A stretch of DNA of 64,000 nucleotides from Lepus europaeus (Eukaryota > Chordata > Mammalia > Lagomorpha > Leporidae), in NCBI RefSeq assembly GCF_033115175.1, contig NC_084847.1:43323905-43387904 (forward strand), in the 5' to 3' direction. This document shows positions 1-12,076 of this stretch, piece by piece. Every line of letters starts with the position of its first letter. Position 1 is the stretch's first letter. The notes under the pieces were generated by a model. That model was not told the DNA's origin and did no database searches. It was given only the letters and a program-made list of their open reading frames with translations. Both the position numbers and the translations under genes were made by a program.

Positions 1-2221
1 GGTGTCCCTGTGGGTGATCTGGGGGAGAGGACCCCCAGCAGCACAGGGACCCCATCCTCCAAGGCTTGGGCAAGCCCAGGGGCAGCTCAGGTGACACCAG
101 TGGCCAGATAGAAGGGCCCAGGAGCGAGAACAAGAGCAGCCGCCCTGCACCGAGGCTGGCTGCCTTCTGTGGGGGCTATGGGCCTCCCTGTGCAGGTTGT
201 GTGCTGAGGATGGGGGCTGTCCAGGGTGGAACAGAAACTTGGGGGCATGGGGAGCCCACAGGTCCATCTGCATCATTGTTGGGGTTGACATCTGTGCAGA
301 CAGGGTGGGGACCTCCATGTTGTGGGATTTTTTTGGATGGACACACAGTCCTGCTCAGTCCAGGCACCTCCTGGGCGGGTACTGGGCCTCAGGAGGTTCT
401 GGACAGGGACTTGGGGCTCCTCCCACCTTCCTGCACAGACTAGAGCAGGTAGCATGGGGAATACCCTGTAGGTGCAGGCACAGCCCCCAGGCGCCACTGT
501 GCCTGCCACCTCAGAGAAAAAGAATACGAAACTGATGTCAAACCACAGGGCTGGTTCCCAGCTCCTGACAGAGGGCAGAAGTCCTCAGAAGCTTCCAAAA
601 CCATCAGATATCCACCTCCTACCCCCACCGGCAGCCGGGGCAGACGACACCCCACTCAGGCATCATGGATGCTAGAGGGTGTGGCCCAAAGGACGTGCTG
701 GCCGCCAGGAACATCAGCCTATGCCAGTATCTGTCAGCCCATGGGGTGCACACATGTGTGGGTGGCATCCTGAAAGGTGGCTCTTGCCAGCAGCTGGGGC
801 CTGGTCACAGAGCTGGGATGGCCTGTCCAGGGGGGAGTTAGCAAAGTGATGTCAGAACGCTGCCTGCTGCAGACATGCACTGGCTGGAGTTACCACCCAT
901 GCATGGGCACCCACAATCACCCATTGTCACCCACAGGCACCCTGGGGCACCAGGGACTGGGAGCAAACGACATTTGCTGATGGGCACAGGCCCCCACAAT
1001 CACCCATAGTCACCCACAGGCACCCACATGCTGCACGGCAGCTACCCAGCAATGGCCCACCCCAAAAGTGGCCACCAGATCCACTGTCACTTAGACCAGG
1101 TCCCGTGGGGGATGGGCTTGACACCCCCCTCCCAGTGGCGGTCCGTGGAGGGCTCTGCCTGGCCGTGGGCTCCTCTCCACCCGCTGCTCCCCAGAACGCT
1201 TGCACTTCCTCCCAGCAGGCCAGCTTGGATCTAGCATGGATGTCCTGAGGGACTTTGGGTCTGGCTGGCCCTGGGATGCGGTCTTCATGAGGCCCTGACT
1301 CAAGCTATCTCCAGGCAGACACCACCTGTGCAGCCTCCCAGAGGGGATCCCATTGGCGAGAAGGGCAGCTCTGGGGACCCTCTCTTGAGTTCTGCTGCTT
1401 CTAAGGCCACCTCTCACCCATGGGCTGCAGGGGCCCTGTCACCCAGGGCATGAGTGGCCTTGTCCTGAGGTCGTGGTTTAGGGGGCACACCTGTTGCCAA
1501 AACCATGCCTCCGCCAGGCAGTGAAGAAGCCGGTTTGTGGTTTGAGGCCCAACCCAGAGCTCAGGGCTCAGGAAGCCTTTGTGGTTTGCAGTGACCAGAA
1601 AGGCTAAGCTGGACAGATGACACAGGGACATGGATGGGGGCCACAGGCTGAGGACAGGGGCCAAAGGGATGGGGGACGAGGGTGACAGGACAAGGACGAG
1701 GCTGTTTTGCACAAAGCCCTCATGGAGGTATGGGGGGTGTGTGGCAGGATCCTGGCAGACCCCAAAGTTTGGGAGAAGCTAGGGCCAGCACAGGGACACT
1801 CTAGGGACTCAGTTTCCAGCAGTGTTCAGGGACCCTGACTGGAAAGGCGATGCCCACTGTAAAGATGCAGGTCCCCCGCAGCCCAGCCCCACCCTGTCCT
1901 CGTCCCCAGGTTAGCAGACAGCAAGGGGCACAGGCACTGTGTTTTAAGTTGGCAAGGGCTGCAGGAGAGACGGTCTTGGGACTTGGTCTTGAGGCTCATG
2001 GGCCCCACCCCCCACGGCTCCCGACAGCGTACCTGTTTGGGGGTGAGCTTACTGAGTAGGGTGTCAGGAAGTATTGTTTGCTCCCAGTTCCTGCTGCCCA
2101 GGCCTGCGATGGACAAAGCCTGGAGACTCCCAACCCCAGGGTGGCTGGGAAGCAGGAGATGGGCCCCTCAGCACGGAGTGGGGGCATGGAACTCTGCGTC
2201 CTGCCTGGAGTCTGCCTGCTA
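1..2221. other. GC-rich unassigned DNA
   Basis: No gene, RNA or interspersed repeat is recognised here. Open frames up to 125 codons occur on both strands and overlap each other, as expected by chance in GC-rich DNA. None shows a domain, a low-complexity-free protein composition or flanking splice signals that I trust. CpG dinucleotides look sparse for the GC level, which argues against an active CpG island. Distal or intergenic sequence near a gene is possible but not shown. Confidence 0.5.
910..1023 (+). repeat. Short direct duplication of a C/A-rich motif
   Basis: A motif of about 31 bases containing CCCACAATCACCCAT and CACCCACAGGCACC occurs at 910-940 and again at 993-1023, with two mismatches. 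The spacer is about 52 bases of different sequence. It is probably a remnant of a minisatellite or a local duplication. Confidence 0.7.
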
Positions 2222-2269
2222 CAAAAATATTTAAATATCTTGAAATAAATCTTGAAAATGGTATCAAAG

Positions 2270-2608
2270 GCTGGCACCACAGCTCAATAGGCTAATCCTC
2301 TGCCTTGCGGCACCGGCACACCGGGTTCTATTCCCAGTCGGGGCACCAGATTCTGTCCCAGTTGCCCCTCTTCCAGGCTAGCTCTCTGCTGTGGCCAGGG
2401 AGTGCAGTGGAGGATGGCCCAAGTGCTTGGGCCCTGCACCCCATTGGAGCCCAGGATAAGCACCTGGCTCCTGCCTTCAGATCAGCGCAGTGCACCAGCC
2501 GCAGCATGCCAGCCACAGCAGCCATTGGAGGGTGAACCAACGGCAAAGGAAGACCTTTCTCTCTGTTTCTCTCTCTCACTATCCACTCTGCCTGTCAAAA
2601 AAAAGAAA
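2270..2608 (+). mobile_element. CSINE (tRNA-derived lagomorph SINE)
   Basis: This is a full-length element of the family that dominates the window. It has a tRNA-like head with a polymerase III B-box-like stretch (GGTTCTATTCCC here, GGTTCTAGTCC in better copies). The body carries the near-palindrome GGCCCAAGTGCTTGGGCC. A CTCTCT tract and an A-rich tail follow. The target-site duplication GTATCAAAG is at 2261-2269 and 2612-2620. It interrupts L1 ORF2 sequence, so it is younger than that L1. Confidence 0.95.
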
Positions 2609-4189
2609 TGGGTATCAAAGATCTCTACAATGAAAATTACAAAATATTAAAAGAAGAAATAGAAGAAGTCATTAAGAGGTGGAAACATCTTCCATGGTCA
2701 TGATTTGGAAGAAACAACATCTTCAAAATGTCCATACTACCTAAACTAATTTATAGATTCAATGTGATACCAATCAAAATAGCAACAACATTCTTCTCAG
2801 ATCTGGAAAAATGATCCTAAAATTCATATGGAAACACAAGAGCTAAAGCAATCTTAAGCAACAAAAACAAAGATGGAGGAAATCAGAATACAAGAACTCA
2901 AAACATAGTACACGGCAGTAATAAAACAGCCTGGTACTGGCACAAGAACAGACGTGTAGACCAATGCAGCAGAATAAAAACTCCAGAAATTGATCCATGC
3001 ATCCACAGCCATGTATCTTTGACAAAGGTGCAAAAATCAACCCCTGGAGCAGACAGTCTCTTCAGCAAATGTTGCTGGGAACACTGATCCTCTGTGTGCA
3101 GAAGTATGAAACAAGACCCCTACTTTACATCTTTCACAAAAATCCATTCAAAATGGATCACAGACCTAAATCTACACTATGAAACCATCAAATTACTAGA
3201 GAACTTTGGGGAAACGCCACAAGACATTGGCATAGGCAAAGAGTTCTTGGAGAAGACTCCAGAAACATAGGCAATGAAACCCAAAATTAACCAGAGGGAT
3301 TACATCAAACTTAGAAGCTTCTGCATTGCCAAATAAACACTCAGCCACGTGAAGAGGCAACTGACAGGATGGGAGAAAATATTTACAAACCATGCAACTG
3401 ACAATTAACTTCCAGAATCTATAAACAACTGAACAAACTAAACAACTACAAAATAAACAACCTAGTCAAGAAATGGGCAAAAGAACTTGAACAGACATTT
3501 TCCAAGAAAGGAAATTCAAATGGCCAATAGATGCATGGAAAAAATGCTCAGGATCGCTATACTTCAGGGAAATGCAAATCAAAACCACAATGAGGTTTCA
3601 TTTCACCCCCATTAGAATGACTCTCATACAGAAATCAACAAACAATAAATGCTGGCAAGGATGTGGGGAGAAGGGTACCTTAATCTGCTGTTCGTGGGAA
3701 TGCAAACTGGTACAGCCACTGTGGAGGACAGTATTAAGGTATCTCAAAAAGTCAAATATAGACCTTCCATATGACCCAGTGATTGCATTCCTGGGAATTT
3801 ACCCAAACAAAATGAAATCAACATAAGAAAGTGTGATGTGTACCCCTGTGCTAATTTCAGCTCAATTCACAATAGCTAAGATATGGAATCAACCCAAATG
3901 TCCATCAACTGAAGACTGGAAAAAGAAATTATGGTACATATACACTATGGAATACTACACACAGTGGTAAAAATGAAATTCTGTCATTTGCAACAAAATG
4001 GATGCAACTGGAAACCATTACATTTAGTGAAATAAGCCAGTGACCAAAAGACAAACGCTATATGGTCTTTGGGATCTGAGGTAGCTAATGGAGTACTTAA
4101 AATGTAATATCATAGGAACAAAATTGACACTTTAAGATGTGATTATTTTGAACAGCCCTTACCTTGACTGTCAAAGAACAATGTTTTTC

Positions 4190-4555
4190 AGCTGGCGTTG
4201 TGGCTCACTAGGCTAATCCTCCGCCTAGCAGCACCGGCACACCGGGTTCTAGTCCTGGTTGGAGCACTGGATTCTGTCCCAGTTGCCCCTCTTCCAGGCC
4301 AGCTCTCTGCTGTGGCCAGGGAGTGCAGTGGAGGATGGCCCAAGTGCTTGGGCCCTGCACCCCATGGGAGACCAGGATAAGTACCTGGCTCCTGCCATCG
4401 GATCAGCACGGTGTGCTGGCCGCAGCGCGCCAGCTGCAGCGGCCATTGGAGGGTGAACCAACGGCAAAGGAAGACCTTTCTCTGTCTCTCTCTCTCACTG
4501 TCCACTCTGCCTGTCAAAAAATTTTTAAAAAAATTTTAAAAATTAAAAATTAAAA
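4190..4555 (+). mobile_element. CSINE inserted in L1 3' UTR
   Basis: This is a full-length copy in the CACCGGGTTCTAGTCC subfamily. A 17-base perfect target-site duplication beginning AAAGAACAATG lies at 4173-4189 and 4556-4572. The tail is expanded into A/T-rich sequence (4517-4555). Confidence 0.95.
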
Positions 4556-4859
4556 AAAGAACAATGTTTTTCTTGTCCATTTGCTTTTTTTTTTTTTCAT
4601 TTTTCTTCTAGCTAATCGGTGACCTCTCTACTTAGTATAGGGTTAATCTTATGAGTATAAAAATTAGCTGAAAATTGACCTCTGCAAAAATAGGAATGGG
4701 ACAGAAAAAAGGAGGAGGAAGAAAGGCACCAGTATGGGTCGGAGGACGGAGGGGGGAAAGAATCATGTTCCCAAATCTGCATAAAGTAAATGCATGAAGT
4801 TGTATTCCTTAAACAAAAAAATAAAATAAGCTTACAAGTATGTCAGTGTAAAAAATAAT

Positions 4860-5190
4860 GAGGCACTGACTCTGTGGCATATTAGGCTAGGACTCTGCCT
4901 AGAGCAGCAGCATCCCATATGGGCACCACTTTGTGTCCTGGCTGCTCCTCTTCTGATCCAGCTCTCTACTAATGGCCTGGGTAATCAGTGAAATATGGCC
5001 CAAGTGCTTGGGCCCCTGCACCTTTGTGGGAGACCCAGAAGAAGCTCCTGGCTCTTGCCTTCAGAGCAGCCCAACTCCAGCTGTTGCAGCATTTTTGGGA
5101 CTGAACTAATGCACGGAAAACTTCTCTATGTCTCTACCTCTCTCTCTAATTCTGCCTCTCAAATGAGTAAATAAAATCTTTTGTAAAAAA
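4860..5190 (+). mobile_element. Older CSINE copy
   Basis: The head is diverged (GGCACTGACTCTGTGGCAT), and the body GGCCCAAGTGCTTGGGCC is intact. The tail reads CTCAAATGAGTAAATAAAATC. It belongs to the subfamily ending in a CAAATAAATAAA-like tail rather than the CTGTCAAAAAA one, and it is more diverged than the copy at 4190-4555. Confidence 0.9.
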
Positions 5191-5194
5191 TTGA

Positions 5195-5345
5195 AGGAAA
5201 AAGAAGGAAAGAAGGAAGGAGGAGGGTGGGAGAGATGGAGGGACGGTAAAGTGGAAAGTATCATTATGCTCTTAAAATTTTATATATGAACTACATGAAA
5301 TTTCTTCCCTTTACATAAATTTTCAAAACAAGATTTATATGCTAA
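5195..5345 (+). mobile_element. L1 3'-end fragment
   Basis: A GGAGGGTGGGAGAG purine-rich segment is followed by a diverged end resembling ATATATGAACTACATGAAATT. The same arrangement is seen at 4730-4827 and 25200-25345. Only the last ~150 bases of an L1 remain. Confidence 0.6.
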
Positions 5346-5960
5346 TTTTAATAATCTGCAATTACTTTAAAATTTACAGCATATAAGTGAAATTCACTTG
5401 ATTTCACTGGATTATTGTTTATAGTTTAGCCCTTGCTTTTATTCCTGCTGAACTATGGCCTTTTTTTTTTTTTTTGACAGGCAGAGTGGATAGTGAGAGA
5501 GACAGAGAAAGGTCTTCCTTTTTGCCATTGGTTCACCCTCCAATGGCCACTGCGGCCAGCGCATCATGCTGATCCGAAGCCAGGAGCCAGGTGCTTCTCC
5601 TGGTCTCCCATGCGGGTGCAGGGCCCAAGGACTTGGGCCATCCTCCACTGCCTTCCCGGGCCATAGCAGAGAGCTAGCCTGGAAGAGGGGCAACCGGGAT
5701 AGAATCCGGCACCCGACTGGGACTAGAACCCGGTGTGCCGGCACTGCAAAGCAGAGGATTAGCCTGTTAAGCCATGACACCGGCCGAACTATGGCCTTTT
5801 TACTTCTTACTTGTTGAGCTAGTTTTAGTGCAGCATTAATCTTTTAAATTCAAGGTAAATTTAAGATGTTAACTCAAAAATGAATAAAAAATTTGAAAAG
5901 AATGACATTCATGGCTTTTTAGATTTTTGGTGTGTATGTTAAGAATTATGCACATAGGTG
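5346..5960 (+). repeat. Unclassified AT-rich repeat related to 38090-38370
   Basis: Excluding the SINE at 5461-5785, the stretches 5420-5460 and 5786-5955 resemble 38110-38300. Shared elements in the same order are a GCCCTTG..TATTC..GCTGAACT block and an AAAAAG.ATGACA block. A TTTTTAAATTTTTGG-like block followed by GTTAAGAAT..TGCACA comes last. It is probably a medium-copy dispersed repeat; I cannot name its family. Confidence 0.4.
5461..5785 (-). mobile_element. CSINE, reverse orientation
   Basis: It reads as the reverse complement, from a poly-T at 5461 to CCGGCC near 5785. The target-site duplication GAACTATGGCC is at 5450-5460 and 5786-5796. It is a fairly young copy and it splits the unclassified repeat around it. 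Confidence 0.95.
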
Positions 5961-6170
5961 GGCCGGCAGTATAGTGTAGTGCACTAGGCCTCCACCTGCG
6001 GCCCCGGGATCACATATGGATGCCGGTTCACATCCTGGCTGCTCCTCTTTCAATCCGGCTCTCTTCTATGGCCTGGGAAAGTAGCAGAGGATGACCTAGA
6101 TGCTTGGGCCCTTGTACCCACATAGGAGAACCAGAGGAAGGCCCTGGTTCCTGGCTTTGGATCTGCTCAG
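5961..6170 (+). mobile_element. CSINE, 3'-truncated
   Basis: The head and central body are present, starting GGCCGGCAGTATAGTGTAG. The element stops abruptly after CTTTGGATCTGCTCAG, lacking the pyrimidine tract and tail. The break coincides with the start of the LTR-like repeat at 6172, so that boundary may be a deletion or recombination point. Confidence 0.9.
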
Positions 6171-6171
6171 C

Positions 6172-6700
6172 AGCATTCCCTTCCAATGTAATCTACACTT
6201 TATCATATACAATAGAATATACAATTCCTAATATGCAATAAAACCTACCATTTTAAGCATACAATGTAATACACACTTTATTCTCCCTGCCTCCTGCTCC
6301 TGAAGGAATGAGTTCCTGGGCCTGTGGCCAGGGCCCACATAGGGAACATGCACAGATTTCCACAGGACTTACCTGGTGAGGATGGATGACCCTGTGGACT
6401 CTGGTGAATCTACTGCCATGCCTCCTCCAGCAGTGGGACCGCTCTTCCTGCAGTTGTGCTTCTTCACCATTCACCTCCTTGTTCTGAGGACCCACACCAG
6501 CACTCAGCACCCACCTGAAGAAAGCAAGCCGCGATGTGGGACTCCAAGCAGGCAAAAGGGCAACAGTGCCCCTGAGCAGCCCGTATATAAACTTGGTAGC
6601 CAACGGAGTACATCAACTCTGGATAGCCACCCACAGGTGCCAACCAATTAGAAAGCAAGGACCGAGCTTCTGCAGCCTTACCTAGGGGTCATGGCTCCAG
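6172..6700 (-). repeat. LTR-like/promoter-like repeat, copy C
   Basis: It is homologous over several hundred bases to 46980-47610 (copy A) and to 61341-61725 (copy B). Read on the minus strand it contains a TATATA motif (6584-6590), then a consensus splice donor CAG|GTAAGTC (GT at 6371-6372). An AATAAA signal follows (6277-6282), and beyond it is an AT-rich ATACAAT-type stretch. The TATA-to-AATAAA order and spacing (about 300 bases) fit a retroviral LTR. A duplicated gene promoter with a first exon is the alternative. No flanking TG..CA ends could be fixed. Confidence 0.45.
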
Positions 6701-8100
6701 ACTGCCAAGCAGATCGTGCTGTGTGGTTCAGGAGGCAGCAGCTGGAACCTCCAGAGTGGCAGGGCAGCAGGCCATTTTTCTAATGGTGTCAACTCTATAT
6801 TGTCCTCTAGGAAAGTATCCAAATATCCCTAAGCCAGTACTCATACAAGTACAGTGATGTGGGGCAGTCAGCTTACACTTACAACACCAGGTCAGAGGAG
6901 TTAAAGACTTTATCCTGGATTTAAGGGACTCCTCTGCAAAAACTTGTGAGAGTAAAAATACTTCTACATGCAAATACTCCTCAGACAGCACCCAACACAT
7001 CCAGAACTCTGTGTTAACCTCAATTGTTGGGATTTGTAGTGCCATGCTTTGTAATTATGTCATTTGTGCTCACATCTTCTTCATCCAAAATCTCCATGAA
7101 GAAAGGGATCTTCTCAGCTTACTCCCAATTCCAGAGCCCATGACTGTAACCCTGTAGACTATTTAGAAATGAGTCCTCCAGCCAAGAACTCACTTACCTA
7201 TGTCAATTTTGGCATCTTGGTTGTGTGGACGTTAAACTAGAGGTCAAGAGGTCTGGGTTCTTCTGATCCATGCCTGCCACGAATGGAAGCCCAAGGTCCC
7301 CAAGTGAAGGCTACTGCTGCAAAACAGAGTGTGCTGTTAAATAATCCAGTATGCATTGTGAGCAAAAGGCATAGGAATATGTCCTTAAGGATACAGGTCA
7401 ATCAGCATGGCAAGGTCCTACAGGATTCCCCTCTTGATCTCATGGTAATCATATCTAAGTCTCTCTACAGAGAGTCTCCAGGATTGGTCAGTAGCTCAAA
7501 GGGATGGATCAGGTCTGTCATCCCCCTAAACACAACACTGAGCTGAGCCACAGCACACAGAACACACCAGAATTCCTGGAACTAGTAGTGTATGAACCCC
7601 CATGAGGAAGCCCACAGAGATGTGGGAAGAATGCTATGGAAACATCTCTGTATGAATTGATCAATACTTTAAGTACAGTGACAAAGACATGTATTATGGT
7701 CTACAGGGGACTTAAGAGATGGACACATTAACACTGATTGGGCAGAAATCAGGGAAGACTTACCCTCAGGAGTGACATATGCACTGGAGGCTGTAAGAAG
7801 TAACTGATTTTTGTGTTTTGGACCTGTTGCAGGAAAGGGGAAGACAAGCCTTCTGGGTCAACACTTGCATCCTGGGGGATATCCCTCAGTCTCCCAACTT
7901 TAGAGACCATTGGGAGGCTGATAAAATCTGGATACCCATCTCTCCCTAAGCTGAAATCACTTATGTTCCATTTATCTTCTAAATTCACTCCCCTACATGA
8001 CATTCTCAAGTATTTTAATAGGAAGCACCAAACTTACCTGTTCCAGTTCTTGGTGCCTGTGTCTAACTCTATCCCTCTTCCTTTCGGTGCTCACTCGCTT
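6701..8100. other. Unassigned DNA
   Basis: No gene or repeat is recognised. Frames of 105 codons (minus, 6728-7045) and 153 codons (plus, 7813-8274, running through the CA/CT repeat) show no recognisable domain. The first part may belong to whatever lies 5' of LTR-like copy C, but I cannot show it. Confidence 0.4.
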
Positions 8101-8155
8101 GCTCTCTCTCTCTCTCCACACACATACACACACACTCACACACACACACACACTC
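8101..8155 (+). repeat. (TC)n/(CA)n microsatellite
   Basis: A TC run of about 14 bases is followed by an interrupted CA run of about 38 bases. It is likely to be length-polymorphic. Confidence 0.95.
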
Positions 8156-9299
8156 TTATCCATCCATATCTGAATAAACCCAGGAGCTCAATTAATCAAG
8201 TTTTATTGACTTTATATCCAAACCTGATTTCAATTCCATCCACTTCTTCATATCAACTTCCTGCAATCAATTGATACACAACGATCTCTCTTCTGGACCA
8301 CAGGAAAATAATAATTTCAATACTCTTGATTCATTTAGCAGTCTTGTATTAATATATCTCTTATTAGAATCTGACATATTATACCCTTAACCGTCTGTAT
8401 TCCATTTTCCATACTGCAGATTCAATGTGCTTAAAATTCTTAAGTTATATCAACTAATATACTCCTGGTTAAAATTTCCTGTTGGTTTTCCATTACTGTT
8501 TTAATGACAAAATCGTATGTCATCTCTAACAAACTTCCTATAATTTCTTGAGTAAAACTTTTCTATTTCACAGACCATAAGTAAAGAATTATCTTCCCTT
8601 AAGTTCATAAAATGAACTGAAGATCCCACGTAGAACATTGATCTACGAACACTCACGGACATGTCATTTCATTGGAGCAACCAGTAAGTTAGAAACTGTG
8701 AACAGAATCAACTCTGGAAAAACTCTTTATCATAATGTGCCCATCACATCCACCAGAAATGTCCATGTTTAAAGGAGTGTTTTTAACAGTTTGCTGTTTA
8801 AGAAAATATCAGTAACACTATGAACATAGATAATGCTACAAAAACTTCAGCAACCATGCATCACAAGAATTAAAGTCTAAAAATATTTTGATAAGTTCAC
8901 TCTAGAAATGAACTACTGTATCACCTAAAATAATTTTGAGATGCCAAGGACTCTAATTTCCAAGGTTACCACATTTTAATTCCCAAACTGTCTAGTTCTG
9001 AGAAAAAAAAGTTTTCAAAGACATAAAGAAATGCTGTGGCTCACTCCGGTAAGCAAATAAATAACAGAATGCATTTTCATCTCCTCACAGCTAAGAATTT
9101 CCCAGAAGGTTCTTCCAGCTGGTCTGAGGTTGACACAAAGAGCTGCTCTCAGAGACTCTGGGCCTGTGGACATGGAAACCCCAAAGAATTTGGGCCCAGC
9201 AGGTACCCAGGAACCAGGCCTAGGTTCCCCTAAGCATATGACCAGAAATCTCATGCCCTGCATGCTTGTGTCTCTTTCTTGACTCATTCATCTCTTCTT
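8156..9299. other. AT-rich unassigned DNA
   Basis: Nothing recognisable was found on either strand. The short frame near 9015-9287 (minus, 90 codons) has no domain I recognise. Confidence 0.4.
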
Positions 9300-9498
9300 T
9301 TGATCATAGATTTGTATTAGTGCAACTCTATGGTAACTTTTGATACTGGCAGTTTAATATCATAATATTTGTTCTTTTTCAAAATCTGCTTGATCATTTC
9401 ATGCTTTATGTATTTTCAAATTCATTTTGAATTAGTGGATGAATTTTCACATGAATGCACACACTCACAGCTGTAAGGATTTGATAGCATTTCTATAT

Positions 9499-9802
9499 TT
9501 TTTTAAAATTTTTTATTTGACAGGTTAAGTTATAGACAGTGAGAGAGAGACAGAGAGAAAGGTCTTCCTTCCATTGGTTCACTCCCCTAATGGCCGCTAT
9601 GGCCGACGCTGATCCAAAGCCAGGAGCTGGGTGCTTCCTCCCGGTCTCCTGTGTGGGTGCAGGGACCCAAGCACCTGGGCCATCCTCCGCTGTCCTCCTG
9701 GAAAGGAAGAGGGGACTAGTACCTGGTGCCCCAACCAGGACTAGAACCCAGGGTGCTGGCGCTGCAGGTGGAGGATTAGCCAAGTGAGCCATGGCACCTG
9801 CC
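9499..9802 (-). mobile_element. CSINE, reverse orientation
   Basis: The target-site duplication GCATTTCTATAT is at 9487-9498 and 9803-9814. The body is slightly shortened, and it inserts into the ancient L1. Confidence 0.92.
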
Positions 9803-9970
9803 GCATTTCTATATATTTTAAAATCAATTTTGGAGAAGGTATATTACAAAACATGGTTTTTAAATCAGTAAACATTCTCTACTTCAACCGGATCTTTTTT
9901 TTAAATTCTCACAGTAATATTTTGTTCTTAGCATAGGGGTATTACATGTCTTTTATTAAATTTTTCCCAG

Positions 9971-10290
9971 GGCCGACACTGTGGCGTAGCAGGTAAAGCT
10001 GCCACCTGCAGTGCTGGCATCCCATACGGGTGCCAGTTCTAGTCTCAACTTCTCTACATCTCATCCAGTTCTCTGCTATGGCCTGGAAAAGCAGTAGAAG
10101 ATGGCCCAAGTCCTAGGGCCCTAGCACCTGTATAGAAGACCTGGAAGAAGTTCTTGATTCCTGGCTTCAGATCAGTGGAGCTCCTGTGGTTGCAGCCATT
10201 TGAGGAGTGAACCAGCTGATGGAAGGCCCCCCCTCCTCTTCCTCTGCCTCTCTGTAACTCTGCCTTTCAAATAAATCTTTTTTTAAAAAT
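9971..10290 (+). mobile_element. CSINE
   Basis: It begins GGCCGACACTGTGGCGTAGC and ends with CTTTCAAATAAATC and an A-rich tail. The probable duplication is AAATTTTTCCCAG (9958-9970) against AAAAATTCCCAAG. It lies in the same L1 as the SINE at 9499-9802 but in the opposite orientation. Confidence 0.9.
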
Positions 10291-12076
10291 TCCCAAGTAT
10301 TTTATGATTTTTAATTCTTTTGTAAATTATTTTATTTCAGTTTCATTTCTTTCTAATAGAAATATCTGTGAATTTTGCATGGTTACTTCATATCCTGAGG
10401 CCTACCTTAATACACTGAATTTTTCTCAATTTTCTCTTATATAATTCTAATATATGATGAATAAATAAAAATAATAGCTTTTCCATTGTTGGTGTTAATA
10501 TTTTGTTGATTTATTTCAAGTACTTAACTTTGCAAATTATTAATTTTTCTATTGTATGGTGTCTGCTATGATCATTATTATTTATATGAAATTGTTTCCT
10601 TTGGGATATTTTCTCTTTCTCTTTGGCTTTTTATTATTTACATACTTTTAAAATTTTAACCAACAGATAAAAATTATACATGTTTATAGAGTACCATGTT
10701 ATATTTTGAGATATGTAGAGTGTTCTTTTCCACAGGTTCAAATCAGGTTAAACAAATCTATCTCCTCAAACAGGAATCATTTTGTATGCTGAAAATATTC
10801 ACAATCCTATCTTCTAGTATTTTTAATGGACAGTACATTATAATTATCTGTAGTCAACCTACTGTGAAACAGACCACCACTTCTATTTCCTGTGTACAGC
10901 TCAGTATAGCTATAACATGGAACCCATTAATCAACCTTTCCCTATTCTCTTTCCACCTGTTTCCCAGTCTTTGGTGGCTGCCAATCTGCTGTCAATTTCT
11001 AAGGGATCAGTGTTATCAGATTTCACATAAGACTGCCATTGTGTTTGTGTTGCTGTGCTTCTCTTACTTCACTTGACATAATGACCGTCAGTTCTATTCA
11101 TGTTGGGGCAAATGACAGCACTTTATTCTTTTTAAATGGTACAGTCGGGTATATGCTCAACATTTTCTTTGTCCATCCATCAGTTACTAACTACTTAGGC
11201 TGTTTCTATCTCTTGGTTATTATGAAGAGTGATGAATAAACAAGGGAATGCAGATGTCCTTAGGCAAATGGATTTCTTTTCTTTGGAATTCCTATATCAT
11301 AAAGTATGTCTATTTTTCATCTTTTAAGGAACATTGTACTCTTTTCCACTATGGCTATACTAATTTGCATTCCCAACAACACTGTGCAAGGATTTCATCT
11401 TCTCCACGTCCTCTGAGGCACTTAGGTGTTTTTGATGACAGCCGAGGTAACTGGAGTGCTGACTGATATCTTACTGTGGATTCGATCTCCATCGCCCTGA
11501 TGATGTGATGTTGAAAACATTTTCATGTCCCTGATGGTCACCCGTCTTCCTTGAAATAACTTTTGCTTAGATCTTTGCATTTAATAATAGAATTGTGTTA
11601 TTTTTGCTATTGATTTGAGTTTCTTACATAGCATCACTAATCCCTAAAGTATACCTTGCAAATATTTCCTCTACTCTGTAAGTTGTATCTTCACCTTATT
11701 CTTTTTTTCCTTTAGAATGCAGAAGCTTTTTAATTTGATGAAATCACATTTGACTATGTTGGCTACCTTTCTTAGACTTTTGGGGTCTGATGAAAATAAT
11801 GGGTGCCCATTCCAATGTAGTGAAGAATTTCCTCTGTGTTTGTTTCTACTAGTTCATGGTTTCAGGTCTTAAATTTAGATCTTTGATCCATGTTAGTTCA
11901 TTTATGTACATGTTGAGAGATAGCATCTAGTTTCTTCTGCTGCATGTGATACCCAGTTTTCCCAAACGATTTTCATTGAAGAGACTATTGTTTTCCCAAA
12001 GTACATTCTTAGCACCTTGACAGAGGTCACATGGCAATAAATATGTGGGTTTATTTCTAGGCTCTCTGTTCCTTTA

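Larger units (their letters stand above)
2222..4827 (+). mobile_element. 5'-truncated old L1 (late ORF2 plus 3' UTR)
   Basis: The sequence enters at the part of L1 ORF2 just after the reverse-transcriptase core and runs through the C-terminal region, recognisable by its similarity to the better copy at 17460-19050. It then enters a 3' UTR ending in an A-rich tail near 4827. ORF2 is broken by many stops and indels; the longest remnant frame is about 84 codons at 3572-3826. Two SINEs (2270-2608 and 4190-4555) are inserted in it. The 3' UTR differs from that of the younger L1s at 19360-20540, so this is an older subfamily. Confidence 0.85.
9300..10480 (-). mobile_element. Ancient L1 ORF2 fragment, reverse orientation
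   Basis: Read on the plus strand it gives the reverse complement of L1 ORF2 in the expected order. An early block resembles the region just 3' of the reverse transcriptase (9300-9430). A later block resembles a more 5' part of ORF2 (10290-10410, ending at a TATCCTG motif). It is heavily diverged, with no coding frame left, and is interrupted by SINEs at 9499-9802 and 9971-10290. Confidence 0.6.

Noticed and set aside
7813..8274. 153-codon plus frame
   Set aside because: It reads through a TC/CA microsatellite and shows no recognisable domain or splice context.
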